Source of the DNA: Butyriboletus loyo
Lineage: Eukaryota > Basidiomycota > Agaricomycetes > Boletales > Boletaceae
Direction: 5' to 3'
Length of the DNA stretch: 64,000 bases
Assembly (NCBI GenBank): GCA_038093515.1
Contig: JBBPSI010000055.1
Coordinates: 1-64,000, forward strand
In this document: piece after piece, positions 27,301 to 40,155 of the stretch
Position numbering within the stretch: the first letter of the stretch is position 1
How the letters are laid out: every line of letters starts with the position of its first letter
Notes under the pieces: generated by a model
What the model saw: only the letters and a program-made list of their open reading frames with translations
Told to the model about the DNA's origin: nothing
Databases searched by the model: none
Made by a program: the position numbers and the translations under genes

Positions 27301-28404
27301 ATGTTACCTCCAGAGACGTTGGAGCTCGTCCTTGAATACCTCTCGCGGGGTGATCTCGTTCCGATACTCACCACCAACTCTCTCCTCCACCAGATCGCTG
27401 CCCGCGTGTTATACCGCGCCCTCATCGACATTCCCCCAAAGCGTGCCCTCCGCCTCATCAAAACACTCGCTCGCAACGATCTCTATCCCCCGCTCGTTCG
27501 TCGATTCGACCTCGAATGGAACGAAAACATCCTCACAGGCAACTTTCTCCGTCTCCTCCACCGTACCCTCCAACGACTCAACCACCTCTCCTACCTCGGC
27601 CTCGAATTCTCCGCCAACGACAACCCGTCCAATCTCGCATGGGTCTTACAGGGATGTACCTTCTCGCTCAGAGTGTTCACCACCTCGATGCGTTGTGAAC
27701 CTCTCCTCGCCCGCTTCTTCGAGACGCAGCACAACCTCGTCGAGGTCTGTCTGAGGGGATTCAACCCCGCTCACACGTTCCCGCTCCCGCCCCAAGCGCT
27801 CCCCCGTCTAAAACACTTTCGTACCGTCCTCTCGTCCCCACACGTCACCGCCGACTTTGTCCGCGGTCGACCGATCGAGAGCGTCTCGATGCCGTTGTAC
27901 CCCGACGACGCAACGACGTCGCTCGATGCGTTGCTCCTCTCCACTCGTCCCTTGAGGCGACTCACCGTGATGTCGTTCGACATCGGACCCCCCGCAACGC
28001 TCATCACCGAAATCTCAAAACGAGTGCCCGCGCTCGAAGCCCTACACGCTATCGTCCTCGTACGACACTCTACCCCCGCAAGTCCTTTTCGTTCGATTCG
28101 ATTCGTTCGTTCATTTACTTATTGATTCACGTTGTCGATTCTTTTTTTTTCCGCTCACGTCACGTCGTCGTCTCCACCCGCTCGACAGAAACTTCTCCTC
28201 GAGACCGCACCCTCGTTGAATCAATTCAAGGCGCTCAGATATCTCACGTTCATGGCGCCCGGATCGTTCTCGTCTGAAAACGAATCCGAGATTGCCACGT
28301 TGTGGCACAGGGCGTGTCCGACGCTCAAGACCATCATTCTTCCCAAAGGCGTCGTATGGGGATACGTCGACGGACGATGGGTGTCGCTGCAGGACGCACC
28401 GTGA
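27301..28404 (+). CDS. F-box-like protein
   Basis: Likely substrate adaptor of an SCF ubiquitin ligase. Two exons (27301-28059, 28189-28404) give exactly 324 residues. The N-terminus (LPPETLELVLEYLSRGDLVP, residues 2-21) matches the F-box start, followed by a helix (LHQIAARVLYRALIDI). The rest looks like irregular leucine-rich repeats (LRRLTVMSFDIGPP and similar), common in basidiomycete F-box families. The coding strand is strikingly pyrimidine-rich (many CTC/TCC codons). Only 158 bp separate it from the ERG25 stop on the same strand. The substrate cannot be guessed. Confidence 0.8.
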
Positions 28405-29261
28405 GCACAGACGAACATGGCATCTACATGGACTGCATAGGCATTGGAATGGAGGGGTGGTAGGCCCAGATGGTGCGATCGCGTAGATAATATATGGGGA
28501 CGACATGTTTTTTTTTCGAGATGCGCCGATACATGCCCATTTTTCGGGAATATCGGGAAAGCGTTGTAGGTGTCGTCGGCTCACCAACGTTATTGCCAAA
28601 AAAAATATTGGGAGGGCCCGCTCCTCCTGGAGTATAATAAATGACCAAAAAATAAAAGAACGAGGACCACCCGCCCACAAACCTTGTCATACCCGGGACC
28701 CACTTCGATTTCAAGTCCCTTGCAGCCGACACACTTTTCCAGTCCGATGGTCAGTTTAAACGTAAATACGAGGTGACATAGAGTTAGGAGGTAGATATAA
28801 CTGATGTGTGTATTGTAAGTATACGTATACGAGCACAATCAGACGGACAGGATAACAAGATTACACAGCTGGTGGACCTAGCACAGGATCAAGGGACCAA
28901 AAGAAAGAGACAAGGCAACTTCGGTCGTGGCGATCTCTACGTCTATCGCGATCCGGAGAGTGACGTGGCAGTCCAAGCAGAGGAAGAGTTTCTAGGCCAA
29001 CGAATCGACGCGGCCAAGGGGGAAAAAAAAAGCAGCCACTCATGGAACGATCAGCCACGACGAAGACCCCGAAAAGGACACATGGTAGGGGCGACCTGGG
29101 ATATGATGGAGGCCGAGCACGTAGACGATAAGAGAAGCGAGTTGCGAGACAAGGAAACGAATATTAGCCAAGACGCCCAATATGTATAATTTTTACTTTT
29201 TGTGAGCCGTATGACGGAAACACAAAAGGTCAGAGAGGCCGGGGGTATCACGCTCAGTGGA
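28405..29261. other. Convergent intergenic region
   Basis: Between the F-box gene (+) and the Sfp1-like gene (-): two 3' UTRs. A plus frame at 28806-29189 shows no family resemblance and no splice structure, so I do not call it a gene. Confidence 0.5.
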
Positions 29262-31094
29262 TCAACGCTGAGCCGAGTTGACGTCGATAGCAGGATACGA
29301 TGTCATTTGCACGTGCATTTGCATCGCTTGTTGTTGTTGCGCTCGAAGGTACTGTTGCTGCGCAGAAGTGTAAATCATCTGTTGTTGATACTGCTGTGCA
29401 TACGTTGGTGTCGATTGACCGGTTACGGGCGTCGATTGACCGCTCGCTAATGGCGTCGATTGCCGTGAGCTGGCAGCGGAACTCTTCCCGTGGGTATGTT
29501 GCAAGCACTCGTGCTGTCCGCTCGCGAGCAACGCTAGTCCTATTGCGCCATGGTCGCCAGAGTGCTGATAGTGGTACCGAAGCCCGTTCATGTTCTTATA
29601 CCGGCGCTGACAGTCACTAACGCCACAAGCAAAAGGACGAAGCCGCCGCTCGGCCTCCCGTTCTACCTCGCGCAACTCACCCTCGGTGATCATGTTGTCG
29701 TCCTCACCGGCGGCCTCTCTCGCGGAGCGCTTGCTTGCGAGCAAAGCTTGGACTTGCTCGAGATCCTTGGGTGGCGCAAAGTTACAACTTCCGTGGGTCA
29801 TGTGGTACTTGAGCCCGTTTGCCTGCTTGTAACTCTTGTTGCAATTGGGCTTCGGACAGCGGAATGGTTTTGACAACAACAAGGATGATGCGGGACGAGA
29901 GAGAGTGGTGCTAGCGCGGGGGCTACTGTGTTGTGACGAGCAAGTCTTGGCTGAGCCGGTTGAATCCGATGACGGAGTGGCCGATGCGGACTGACGGGAG
30001 GAGTTGGATGGAGATGGTACACGGGACGTAGCGGGAGTGTTGGCGGGGGTGTTGGCGGTGGAGAAGACGACGGCGGGGGGGAGACAGCCGTAGGGGCTGG
30101 TGGGTTCGCTGAGAGGGGAAACGGGAGACTGGATGTCGTCAGTAGCTGGCGGGGAAGGGACGGTGCCAGGCATGGACGATGAGTAATCCGAATAACCTGC
30201 ATAGCCATTGAACGGTTCGGGGACTTTTGTCAGACTGGGCAGACTATTTCGGGAAGATGGAAAGGCAGCAATTGAATGGCCGTTGATGGAGCGCGTCGGA
30301 ACTGTCGTCGTGTCGAAGGCTGAAACAGGTGAACGTGGCGAACCATCTTTTGCCGATTGACCAAAATGGTTAAAGGAATGGGTGGGGTGTGACGAAAGGG
30401 GTGTTGCAAGGGGGGTGTCGGGAGGAGTTGGGCCACCGGAGGAGGGAGAGCTGGAGTGATCGACATCAAGCTCCATGTCGTCAGGGTCGAAACCGCCATG
30501 TTGATAGGAAGGTGGGAAATGGTCGGGGAGGTAAGCGAGGGGCTGAGCACGAACCGGTTGCCGTGTAGCGGGAAACGCGGCGACCGGAAGCTGTTGGTGG
30601 GGACGACCGAATTGGTCGACGACGACGACATGGACTTCCTCGAAATGCTGTACCAGGGCGTGCAGATCATCTATTTGGAGACCGCAGCAGGAGTAGTTGC
30701 GACACTGGGACGAGAGACAAGTGAGAGGGGGAGAGGGGTGTGAGCAGGTTCGGTTGACGTACCAGCTCGTCCTCGCGGTCAAAGGTGGAGATGGCGTTGA
30801 GGATGGAGCCGCGATCGCTCTCGAGGGAGGAGGACAGCTTTGCGCACTTGAAATCGCTGGGACTGGGGGGGTATGGATGTGGAGGAAGGAGGAGGGGGGA
30901 GGGGGAGATGCTTACTCGAGGGGCCCAAGGAGCTGACCGGGGGAGCAACCGGGGTAGAAACGACTGCCGAATGATCCGGCGCGCCATGAGAGGGGAGAGC
31001 CGAGGAAGTAAGGGCTTGGTAGCTGGGAGGTTGGACAGATGGAAGGCATTGAGTTAGGGGAGTGGCATGCGATAGGTTGTGAAGTAGCGGCCAT
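29262..31094 (-). CDS. Sfp1-like C2H2 zinc-finger transcription factor
   Basis: Probable nuclear DNA-binding regulator; yeast Sfp1 controls ribosome-biogenesis genes and cell size (family knowledge). Three exons, roughly 570 residues. Exon 1 starts MAATSQPIACHSP; exon 2 encodes DFKCAKLSSSLESDRGSILN. Exon 3 opens with a C2H2-like finger (CRNYSCCGLQ...HALVQHFEEVH), then a long Ser/Pro-rich stretch. Next come two widely spaced fingers, FRCPKPNCNKSYKQANGLKYH and FACGVSDCQRRYKNMNGLRYH; the split pair with an acidic spacer is the Sfp1 hallmark. The C-terminus is Gln-rich (QQYQQQ, QQQQAMQMH) with Ser-Thr-Pro repeats (SGQSTPVTGQSTP). Exon 2/3 splice at GTACGTCAACC...CGTCCCAG. Confidence 0.82.
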
Positions 31095-34000
31095 GTGTGG
31101 TGGAGGCAATCGAGGGGGTCGGAGGAGGAAGAGAGGGAAGAGACGCCTATTTAGCCCAGACTGGCCAATCACAACCAATCAGTATCTTCCCACGTTTACT
31201 CAAACCATGCCGTCCACGGTCCGATCATCAATAAACATACACAAATACAATCTCGGCATGCCGGCAGCGGGTAGTGCCGTCGCGCTGGTGGTCCAAAATG
31301 CACCCCGCCTGATCGAACTGGATCGCAACGTCAACTGCCCCGCCTCGCCCGCACCCTCCCTTAATTCCGCTCCTCCTATTCGTTCCTCCTATCCAATCTT
31401 GACAGGAAAGGGGCGACGGCCATTCCCCACATCTCAGGGTCACTCCATCCTTTGTGACGAGTGGTCCTGCACAGCTCTGCGAAAGAAGCGACCCCTTTCT
31501 CGCCTGAAATCAATGCTTACCCCCTCGCAATTAAACCAGTCTGATTACTTCCTTGGCATGTCGCTCGGGCGATCTTCCGGCAGGCTGGACTGTTCCAACC
31601 ACCAGCCCGAGGCACAGCTTCCCATCTCGACCTTTGGATTCGCAAGTTCGACGATGTGGTCAACCCCCCGGCAATTACTCAACCTCCAGCGCGCCTGCTA
31701 CACAGCGCCTCCTCGTGTAGAACGATCTCAGCGCGTTTTACGTCTTTGGCTTCGATCACCGTTATGAAACGTGCCCCGCCGTTCACAATAGAAAATGTCA
31801 TACTTGAATCGTCCGGTCCGAACAAACTCAATAATACCGCCTCAACAGTTTGAACGTTGAACCCTGTTGTGTGGCGTCTTCAGTGGGGGCAGGGCAAACC
31901 GGCAGTCCCCGGCTAATGCGGCAGAACGCCTCAAGGCGAGGTCGAGGCCCCTTTGCCTGGCGAACTTTGTCGGACAACCGGTCGATCTTGCTGCTCCCGC
32001 CCGGGTGGGTGTGGAGCGTCGTGTTCCGGACGTCGTCAAGATATGAGGTCCGATTGCATTCTGGGGGCGGCGTCCATTTACGGAAGCGTCAAAGGACAGC
32101 ACAGCACATCTAATCTTAGGCTCGGGTCAGACTACATATGTACTCGTACCGTTCGCGGGTTTCCACGTACTTGGAGTATCTGGATCACACGGGAACCTGG
32201 AGTGCTGTCATTGGTCGCCAGTGGCTCTGTCTCCGTCGTGTCGTTTACGCTGAGAGCGTCGCCTTGTTCGACTCGGACCAACTAGGGACCTCTCCACCCC
32301 GTTAATACTACCATTGATAGTCCCATGACCCGATGGTGGTTACGTACGATACCTGACAATCGTAACGGATCCTCTTTTCGGCTGTGTGACAGCTGTCCAC
32401 ACATATCCAGGCGTTTCAGACAGATCCCAACGTCATTTCAGCCATCTTGAGAGGCGCAGCACGTCTAGAACTCAAAGCTGAACATTCGACCGCCGCCGGT
32501 GTGAACGCATATTCATCTTGTCTGCATTCTTCCAATTCAACGCGCACTGCCAACGCTGTTTGCATCATCCCTGACAGTGTAGCCTATCCCCTCGGCCCAC
32601 GTGATTCGGACGATCCCAGGTAAAACTTTCACTGTATCGCCGCTCGAGGGACACCGCAAAACGGCGGGACGACCACGACGCCGTTTTTCGAGTACGAGCA
32701 ACCGCAATGCCTACAATGCGATTTCAGACACGCTCTTCGTACATGGTCTCGCGCACGTTTCATTACCACCCACCCACCCACCCACATCCACTGGGGATTC
32801 GCCACAGAATGACGACCAACTTCAAGCACACGCTGCGAATGCTATTCTAACACGCGATCTCAATATCCGACTCTACCGCCAACGCTTGGCCCGCACTTTC
32901 ACCGCAGGGCGTCGACGTGAAACGGAATGTTGCGCGTTCGTCGCTCCCTCAAGAAGTATGATACGGCACCGCAACAATGTAACCCACTACGTCACACCAG
33001 TTCCAACCATTGGGCCCATCGTTGGAACGGGATTTGCTAATATGAAGCACTACTCTCGTAAGCTCGGTGTGATGAAGGGAAAAAACAAAGTCGGCCCTGA
33101 CTTGGAAGCTCACGAGGACGTGAACGATTTTCGGATTCCATCAAAGGATAACTTTGCAAGTCGCCAGTCGTAGCTGGACACGACGTTGGATCCGACTGGT
33201 CCGGATTCGCAGGACGCAACGAAGCTCGCGGGGGCACTGCTGCGTGCGACTCACAAGCTCCCGAACGCATTCGGCGCGCCCTATCTCGTCGACGTGTGGA
33301 CGCTGCCGTTTTGCTAGATAGACTTTTTGAACAAGGCCACCGTCAATCTCAGATCTCTCTGATGGGTGTGGACGCACGCCCCACGGTTGTCACTATGTGG
33401 ATTTCTTCTTGGCAAAAAAGGGGCCAACCACTGATTCTCTCTCTCTGGGTCAGCAGAACTTTATCTCGTCTTTCGTGCGGGTGGGAGTCTATGCCAAACG
33501 ACAATGGGTATATGAATGCGCGTGTCCAGAGCGTACGTGGTATGTGTCAGGCCGTTCTCACCTCCATGACGTGAGTATCAGAGTCTCCAATCCGCTCACG
33601 GTTCGGCGGAGGAAGGATATACGGACGTTTGTTCACGCGCATGTACGTGTGGTGACGACGACGAGGGAAAATCAAACCCACTCTCCCTCCGTAAGTGACA
33701 TACACGGATGGTATAGGACGAAATGAATAAATGGAATCCCCGAGTCGAATAGAAGGGGAGGGGGGGCCGATTCTTGGGTCCATTCTATGCGTGATTCATC
33801 AATATAAACGGATCCTTTTTTTCATTTTGATTTTTCACATTCGTGCCTCGGTTTTTTTTTCGGTGCGATGAATGACAACGCACCCACGAGCGGTACCGAG
33901 TTGTGTGTTTGTGATCTGCCGTGGGTTGATCAATCGGACATCGATGCCATCACACGTCTATGAACCTTTTCGCTGCTTTGCTGGTGATGATCGTAAATAC

Positions 34001-35494
34001 CCTCGAAATGGACGTCAACGTGATTATATGGCGATAAGCACATACGTGAACGCAAACTTGGGCGTCTTGCCATCACCCAGGGCATCATATCACGAACCGG
34101 CGCGACTCCGCAATCGTGCCCGTTGGGGACAAGGGGGTGTACATACATGGAGATCTCAGATAACGTCCGTCTTCCATAACTTGGTAGCAGGAAATGGATA
34201 CTGCGAGGACGCCGTGACTGACCAGCGCTAGCGTTGGGTCGGGCTGATCGGCCACGGGCATTGATATATGATATTGGACTCATTGGGCGACGGTCGCAAC
34301 GTTGGATATCGAAACTAGAAAGTTCGATATCGATATTCAAATATTCAAGGAAGATCACCGTGACCGTCGCCTATCTTGCACAGGAGATCATCATATCAGC
34401 CTTGGAATGTTTGATCGATCGATCGATTGCGGGTCTTTTTACAATCAGTACACTTGTCATGATGGAAAACGTTCCAGAGTCTCCTCGTCACATATTTCAA
34501 GCTTCGAGAAGCCAACCATTTTACTTGTGATTGGAGGAAGGGTTAAACGAAAAAAAAAAGGAATCTCGGTCGATTCAAAAGAAGATACTAGAATGCTCCA
34601 ATGTTCCACTCCGAACCCTCGGCGAGAGTCCAAGTCGAACGATCCAAGTCTACAGTGGCCGTCGGAATCGATAATCAACACGGTGACAACGTGCCCGTCC
34701 TGCTCAGGGCTCAGCAACTCATCCTGGAGCCAGAAATAAGCAGCGGCGATCTCCTGATCTCTCTCTCTCACTCACTTAAAAGCGATACTGTCGCGATCAC
34801 CCAATATTTTTCCGGTGGTTACCAAGGACCCCGAACGCCCTCGCAATGCGACCGAGCCAAATGTGTCTTCGTGTCATCGTAATCACGACTTCCCGTGCAT
34901 TGTGGCATTTTTGCCAGTGCAAGGGGGCTGCTGCACGCTCCATCATCCACATGCCTCGTCTTGTCACCCCTTCGATCATGATGACACACCTGACCTATAC
35001 CGACCTAGAGACGGTTGGAAAGATGCTGTGTATCCAAGCACCAAGGCACCAACGTTGTGTGGTACGGGGGTCCACAAACGAATCTTCCGATATGTAGATG
35101 GCATATCTAGACGTCGGTAACGAAATGATCTCCCAATAGACAGGGTCGACGGACTTGTGGTATATAGGTTCCGACGGTATGGCCATACCCGCGTTCTAGA
35201 TAATCGAGTTGCGACGAAACCCCGTCAGCGACCAGTCTCGCGGACTTGAACCATGCCAATGGAAGTTATCTCTCAAGCGCGTGGTCAACCCGTTCGGGCT
35301 ACATTTGCACGATAAGCTTATACGCGTCAGGATCCGTCACTCACATGGTCACCAGATTACTACCACGATACGGGCCCGTGTCCAAAAATGGCTTCTAGCG
35401 TGGGTTTCAGAAGCATCATCAAGGACATACCTAAATACACATGCGGGTAGACAACGATATAATACCGTTGGAATATTCAGGCAGACAAGTACAT
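31095..35494. other. 4.4-kb gene-poor stretch with possible relics
   Basis: The first part holds the Sfp1-like promoter, with GATTGG near 31160. I could not build a gene on either strand. Protein-like islands occur on the plus strand: around 31610-31700 (HLDLWIRKFDDVVNPPAIT), 33174-33300 (KLAGALLRATHKLPNAFG) and 33390-33550 (YVDFFLAKKGP then RVGVYAKRQWVYECACPE). They lie in different frames with stops between them. They may be remains of a gene I do not recognise. From 33.9 to 35.5 kb I see nothing but short frames and a short GATC repeat at 34413-34426. Confidence 0.4.
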
Positions 35495-36785
35495 CTACGG
35501 AGGATGAGAGTATTGTACTGGTGGATACTGAGGTGGGTGGGGTTGATGGTAGTGTTGGTTATGTGACGGATTCGATTGTTGCGCATACGCCTGTTGTTGT
35601 GGGTAACCGTGAGGGGGTTGAGTGGCTGTGGCTGACAGCACAAGAGGTGTCGCTGCTTCGTCACTGGAAGGGCATTAAACGCGCACGAGCAACAACTCGT
35701 CGTCACTACCCACCCAAACATGGTCTTGATAAGATCGTCTAGTATGGCCTCTTTCTCTAACTTTTCTGCCTTCGCTTGGGCACGTACTACTCTGCACAGA
35801 CATTATATTAGTACTCGGGGATGCCGAGATATCCGACTCACCTCAATTCTTCAATGAGTTCAGCGTGGGTCTCCATCGCATATCGCATTTTAGCTTTTTG
35901 GATTACATACTTCACAAGCGCTGGCGAGCGGCCAAGTATGAGTCCGGTTTGGGGATCCATAAGTCGGAGGAGATGTGCAGGTAATCCATCCTCTTCGTCG
36001 TCGTCTTCTGTTGCATCGTCACCGTGCTCCTCCTGTTGGGGAACCGCATTCTCAAAGTAGTCGGCCCCTAGTGCACCTGCCTCGGAGGGTGATCGCGGTT
36101 CGACTTTGAAGGTGTTGAAAGCCGAGGGTGGCTCTGTGGGCGGTGCGTTTGGGGTACTGGGTTGAGGCGAGTCCCCGCGCTTGCGTTTTCGAGATCCACC
36201 TCGGCCAGATGGGGGTGGGGGCATATTGTGCTGGAGGCGCATGTGCTTTGCGAGGGCATCGGAACGGGTAAAGGATTTGTCGCACTCTTTTCAAAGTCAG
36301 AAGATAAGGTAACACCTGCGGGGAAAAGTCGACTTGCCTGGTCGAGAGCAGATAAAGGGCTTCTCTCCGGTGTGCGAACGGATGTGCGAGATCAGTGCAA
36401 AACGAGAGGTCTGAGCGAGTCCACGGCGGCTGCACGTGGCCCATTCACAAGTGTAGTTTGACTTGTGAACGCCAATGTGGGCTGGTATATACACGTCAAT
36501 GGGCAATGCACGAAGATAGAGAGAACGCGTACTGGAGTGGATGTGCTCAATGAAAGTAGGTAGATGAGTAAATACGATGCCACAGTCGTCCCATAGACAC
36601 GTCACGGTGTCAGCACCTTGTTCTGCCGTCGGCGCTGTGGAGGACGGTCCAGGTGACGCGGCGGTCTCATCCTGGGCGGATGTAGGCGCGTACCCGAGTT
36701 CACTCTCGGACGATGAGTCGTACTTGAGCGACGACTGCGAGAATGAGGGGGACGGCGAGCGGAATGCCGGCGCTGGGGAGTACAT
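35495..36785 (-). CDS. C2H2 zinc-finger transcription factor
   Basis: Likely nuclear regulator of a conserved basidiomycete family. Five exons, roughly 350 residues. Ser-rich N-terminus (MYSPAPAFRSPSPSF), then finger-like CLWDDCGIVFTHLPTFIEHIH. The next finger is CEWATCSRRGLAQTSRFALISH with the linker HTGEKPFIC, and the last finger, ECDKSFTRSDALAKHMRLQH, is assembled across a GC-AG intron. A basic GGSRKRKRG tract (likely nuclear signal) follows. After an acidic patch comes LPAHLLRLMDPQTG and a coiled helix that ends the main frame. Two further splices give a Gln/His/Pro-rich tail (QPPHGYPQQQAYAQQ) ending VQYSHPP at 35495. A 51-nt in-frame intron sits at 36482-36532. Confidence 0.85.
36287..36337 (-). 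other. GC-AG intron in the C2H2 gene
   Basis: 51 nt, donor GCAAGT, acceptor GAAAAG. Removing it joins CSRP to ECDKSFTRSDALAKH and completes the last zinc finger. Confidence 0.85.
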
Positions 36786-37096
36786 TGTGGACCGTGTTGG
36801 ACTCGGCGCGAGCAGCGTTGAGCGGATATTTATCTTTGTTTGACCACATCGGAGGAAAACGTTTCATATTACACTTTGAACTGTACATCGGTAAGGAAAA
36901 ATCGATAATGCCCCTCAGCCTCAGCCTTCAGGCATACAGTTGGCGAGCACATCTAGTCCTGCCATTCTAATGAAACAGGACACTACCTGCAAGCATCCCT
37001 GGCAACACTTCATGTTTCCCTGACGAACCCAGACAATTGCTATTGTTCGGGCATGACAAAGGGTGGATGATTCATATCTAGTCCTTTGAATTCCCT

Positions 37097-37935
37097 TCAC
37101 TCTATAAAACTCTTGATTGCCCACGCAACGTCCTCGATATCTTCCACAAGATACCAGTGACCCACGTCCTTCATTGTGATCACCTTCACCTTTGGAATAT
37201 ACTCCTTCAGAAACACCACAACTTCTTCGGGCGATATCCCGTCCCCAGATCAATGTATCGACCTCGATATTTGCGTACTCCGGGTCGGTTGCCCTTGCCA
37301 TCGCCAAACACGCAAGCATGTACCCTTCTACTGGAGTGAAACTCGAGCGTTGTGACATCCCGGCTTTGGAAATTGTATCGGCGACGGCGATCATCCCATC
37401 CTTGCGTACAGCTATAAGGGCCTTGACACGAATTGCTTAATGGGACCCAGAAGGACTGGTGGTATCGCCATTTATCAATCGTATTTGCATCTTGAACGGC
37501 TGCTCACTTAATTTCGTGACTCTTGCGGTGTAAGCTGCCGCTAGAGTCGTCGCTAGGAGCTGGGCGTTGTTCAGCTTGCCTTCTTGAAAATCTGGATTAT
37601 TATAGAACATACCCCACCCATTGAATGCCCTATCACGATCGTCTTTTCTACACCATGTACGTTAAGCACTGCCCTAGCACTTTCCGCATAATTTGCGATT
37701 GAAACCTCTGCCGCTCGGCGGACTCAATCCATGCCCTTCCAGGTCGAACGTAATGATCTTACGTGTACAGGCAAGTCCAGAGGCTTCTATAACATGTCTG
37801 ATGTTGGCACTAGAACCATCTAATCCATGAATGAATAGGATTGCTTCAAGTGCCGCCGATACCTTCTGAGGTATGTTCAACATGCAAATTTAACCCTGAG
37901 GGAAGGGTGAGTCTGTTTACGTCAGCTGAACCGCC
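37097..37935 (-). pseudogene. Alpha/beta-hydrolase pseudogene
   Basis: Clear alpha/beta-hydrolase pieces in order: TLPSGLNLHVEHTSEGIGG, then EAILFIHGLDGSS (oxyanion strand), ITFDLEGHGLSPPSG, then the nucleophile elbow TIVIGHSMGG, LATTLAAAYTARVTKL, GMIAVADTISKAGMS and finally SPEEVVVFLKEYIP with the catalytic-His segment VGHWYLVEDIEDVA. They resemble the 3-oxoadipate enol-lactonase-like branch. Two normal introns can be recognised, but at least four other joins need frameshifts with no splice sites (near 37.85, 37.71, 37.43 and 37.25 kb), so it cannot make the enzyme. The active-site residues themselves are still readable, which suggests recent decay. Confidence 0.78.
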
Positions 37936-39004
37936 GGTTTTGCAACAGGTCAGTGGAGAAAGAAGAATTAACGCTTCTTAACGCATAGGGCCATCCCCAA
38001 GCGATAGAACAGGTCGTATGTGGTTTCAAGAGTGAAAGGTGACGTGGTCTGAGAACCTTGAATGACACTGTTCTCAGTCAGCATTGACTTTGAATCCGGG
38101 GAAGGGCCGCCACGTCTTCATGTGATCTGGTGCTGCCGAGTTCCAAGTTTTTCCCGATTCCTGGGATCCCCAATGGCACATTTCCAGTGGGGACATCTGA
38201 GTTTGTATGCGCACTGTGACTTGTCAGGTGCCTGTCATCTCAAGTGAGCGGTGCAGAATACCCGTCTCGGTAGTTTTGTCCTTTCTAAACGCCGATGTTA
38301 TGTGAACATGTCATGTCTGATTCCTTCGGTACGCTGCTGCTTGCGATTAATCCGTCCTGACGTTTTGAAGCGGCCTTTTCATTTGACATTTGCACCGCAG
38401 CTCGTGGATAATTAATGTGTGGAGTTCAGGATTCACAGCACGCCGTTGGGCATACGTCGGCATTCGATTGCTTCGGTGTCAAATCTACCGGTGTTCGGGT
38501 AGCGCTGTAAAAGTAGAGGTTGGTTTCACACCACTCAGTTGCTTTGGGAGAGAATAGCTTGACCCGCCTTTACGACTATAGTTCAAAGTCTATCGAACAG
38601 TCCTGCATCTTGAGTTCAAGTGTGGTTTGTCTTCCTCTTCCCTGAGGCCTGTGTGGATTAGTGCCCCACCGCCTTCTTCCGCGTGTATCCCCGGCCTGAT
38701 GTCTCCTGGGCCCAGTGGGACGAAATGCCGAGACTCGGCTTTTTATTCTCAGTAGTAGCCAAGTAGTATTATTTTCCGACCGGCAGGACAATTGCCCCGG
38801 AAAATTCTAGTGTACGAGAAACGCCAAGGCAACCATAGTCAAATGGAACGGAATCCTCGCGAAACAGTTTCTCGAGACATCGACTAGGTGAGTTGATCGT
38901 AGCTTCAACTGGGACATATTCACTTTGGTCGATACCGTTTTGGATCGTGCCTAATCATAAAGTGTGTTTTATTAGATCCCCGGGCCATTCAGTGGACATT
39001 GATT
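37936..39004. other. Intergenic stretch
   Basis: No gene or repeat recognised; may include the old promoter of the alpha/beta-hydrolase pseudogene. Confidence 0.45.
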
Positions 39005-39260
39005 TTCATTGCGCATACGCCACAAGCACCTGCCTATATTCTCCCAAACCACTTGATTTCGCACCTATGACCCGGGAGACTATGGTATCCGCAGCAGGTG
39101 AAATCACGTTTGGCCTGCATGAACTTGGTAAGGCTCAGTTGGGATACGCTGCGGAGTCCCCTCCCTTTCGCCAATGGAAACCTTCTGGAGGACATCAGTC
39201 TCTTTGCTCTGGTAAACCAATGTGTGTATCGACTCACCTACATCAACTCCCGTCAAGAAC
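39005..39260 (+). pseudogene. C-terminal fragment of an amidohydrolase (partial duplicate)
   Basis: Resembles the last about 80 residues of the intact amidohydrolase at 40.2-42.2 kb. The order is LDFAPMTRETMVSAAGEI, LHELGKAQLGYAAE and, after a frameshift, NGNLLEDISLFAL, against FTPMEAILSATALGGEI, HELGKVQPGYYAD and NPLEDISVLT in the intact gene. No metal-site part is present. I infer a truncated, frameshifted copy left by duplication. It lies in the same orientation about 0.9 kb upstream. Confidence 0.75.
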
Positions 39261-40155
39261 GGGAGGATTTACAAGGTGCTTCCACTCTTCGAAAAAAAGA
39301 TAGTGTTAAGCAGCCTCTCGTGCAATCTAGAAGGTGTCAACTTTCAAGTGGCCTCAAGTGACGTGTTTCTTTACTGCGTTGGCTGAGTATTACCACCTGA
39401 GCCCCCAAGGTCGTCCATCGCAGGTTAGTACGACTACTCAGAGTGCTGCAACAAGATGGATGGTATTGCATCATGGTTTGTGTTATTTTACCTAGTAGCA
39501 GGTTGTTCAGGCACTTGAAACTAGATCTCCATACATATGCCTGCCTTCCTTTCCATAATTTTGTCAAGGTCAAATTTCCAAATTTCAAGCTTCACGTGGT
39601 TTCAGGTTACTTGAACTTCCTCCGCATCGTCGATGGTGCAACAACTCTCATATGTATATCCCAGCCTGTCATCATGCATTCAATTCGAGTGCTCAGTGCA
39701 CAAGTCCATCAAAACAGTGGAGACGTACGGCCCCTGACTCGGAAAATGGATCCCCACTGAATATTGAGGACTGGTATTGCACAAAAAGAACCAAAGGACA
39801 AATGGTCGGTTTTCTAGGACCTACTAGAGGTTTCGATGCATTAAAAAGTGCCACTAGCCTTTTATTTTTACGTCTGCCCGTTATCGCAGGGTCAGTTTAG
39901 ATGCCTCATTTACCAGGGTTGATTCACCAAGTATTTGAACCTTGCGCCGTTCTGAAGAAATTGATGCGGTATTGCAGGGGCCCTGAATGCTGACAGCCGC
40001 GCTAATACCTCGTAAAGGTGGCGAACACATGGAACTAGTAGTCTCGTGATGCTCCGATCCGGAAGGCTCACCAGACCCACATTATTCAGAGGACCCACTT
40101 TTTATTTGGTGTTGGGGATACCTTTCCGACCGGTAGTCGTCTCTTCACTCGACTC
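39261..40155. other. Intergenic stretch upstream of the amidohydrolase
   Basis: No supported gene. Should contain the promoter of the gene starting at 40156; no clear TATA box. Confidence 0.45.

Noticed and set aside
28806..29189. Plus-strand frame of 127 codons
   Set aside because: No motif, lies in the convergent 3' UTR region, composition like the non-coding flanks.
34413..34426. GATC tandem repeat
   Set aside because: Too short to be a feature of note; likely chance microsatellite.
35209..35742. Plus-strand frame of 177 codons
   Set aside because: Overlaps antisense the spliced C-terminal exons of the C2H2 gene, which match a Gln/His/Pro tail; no family match of its own.
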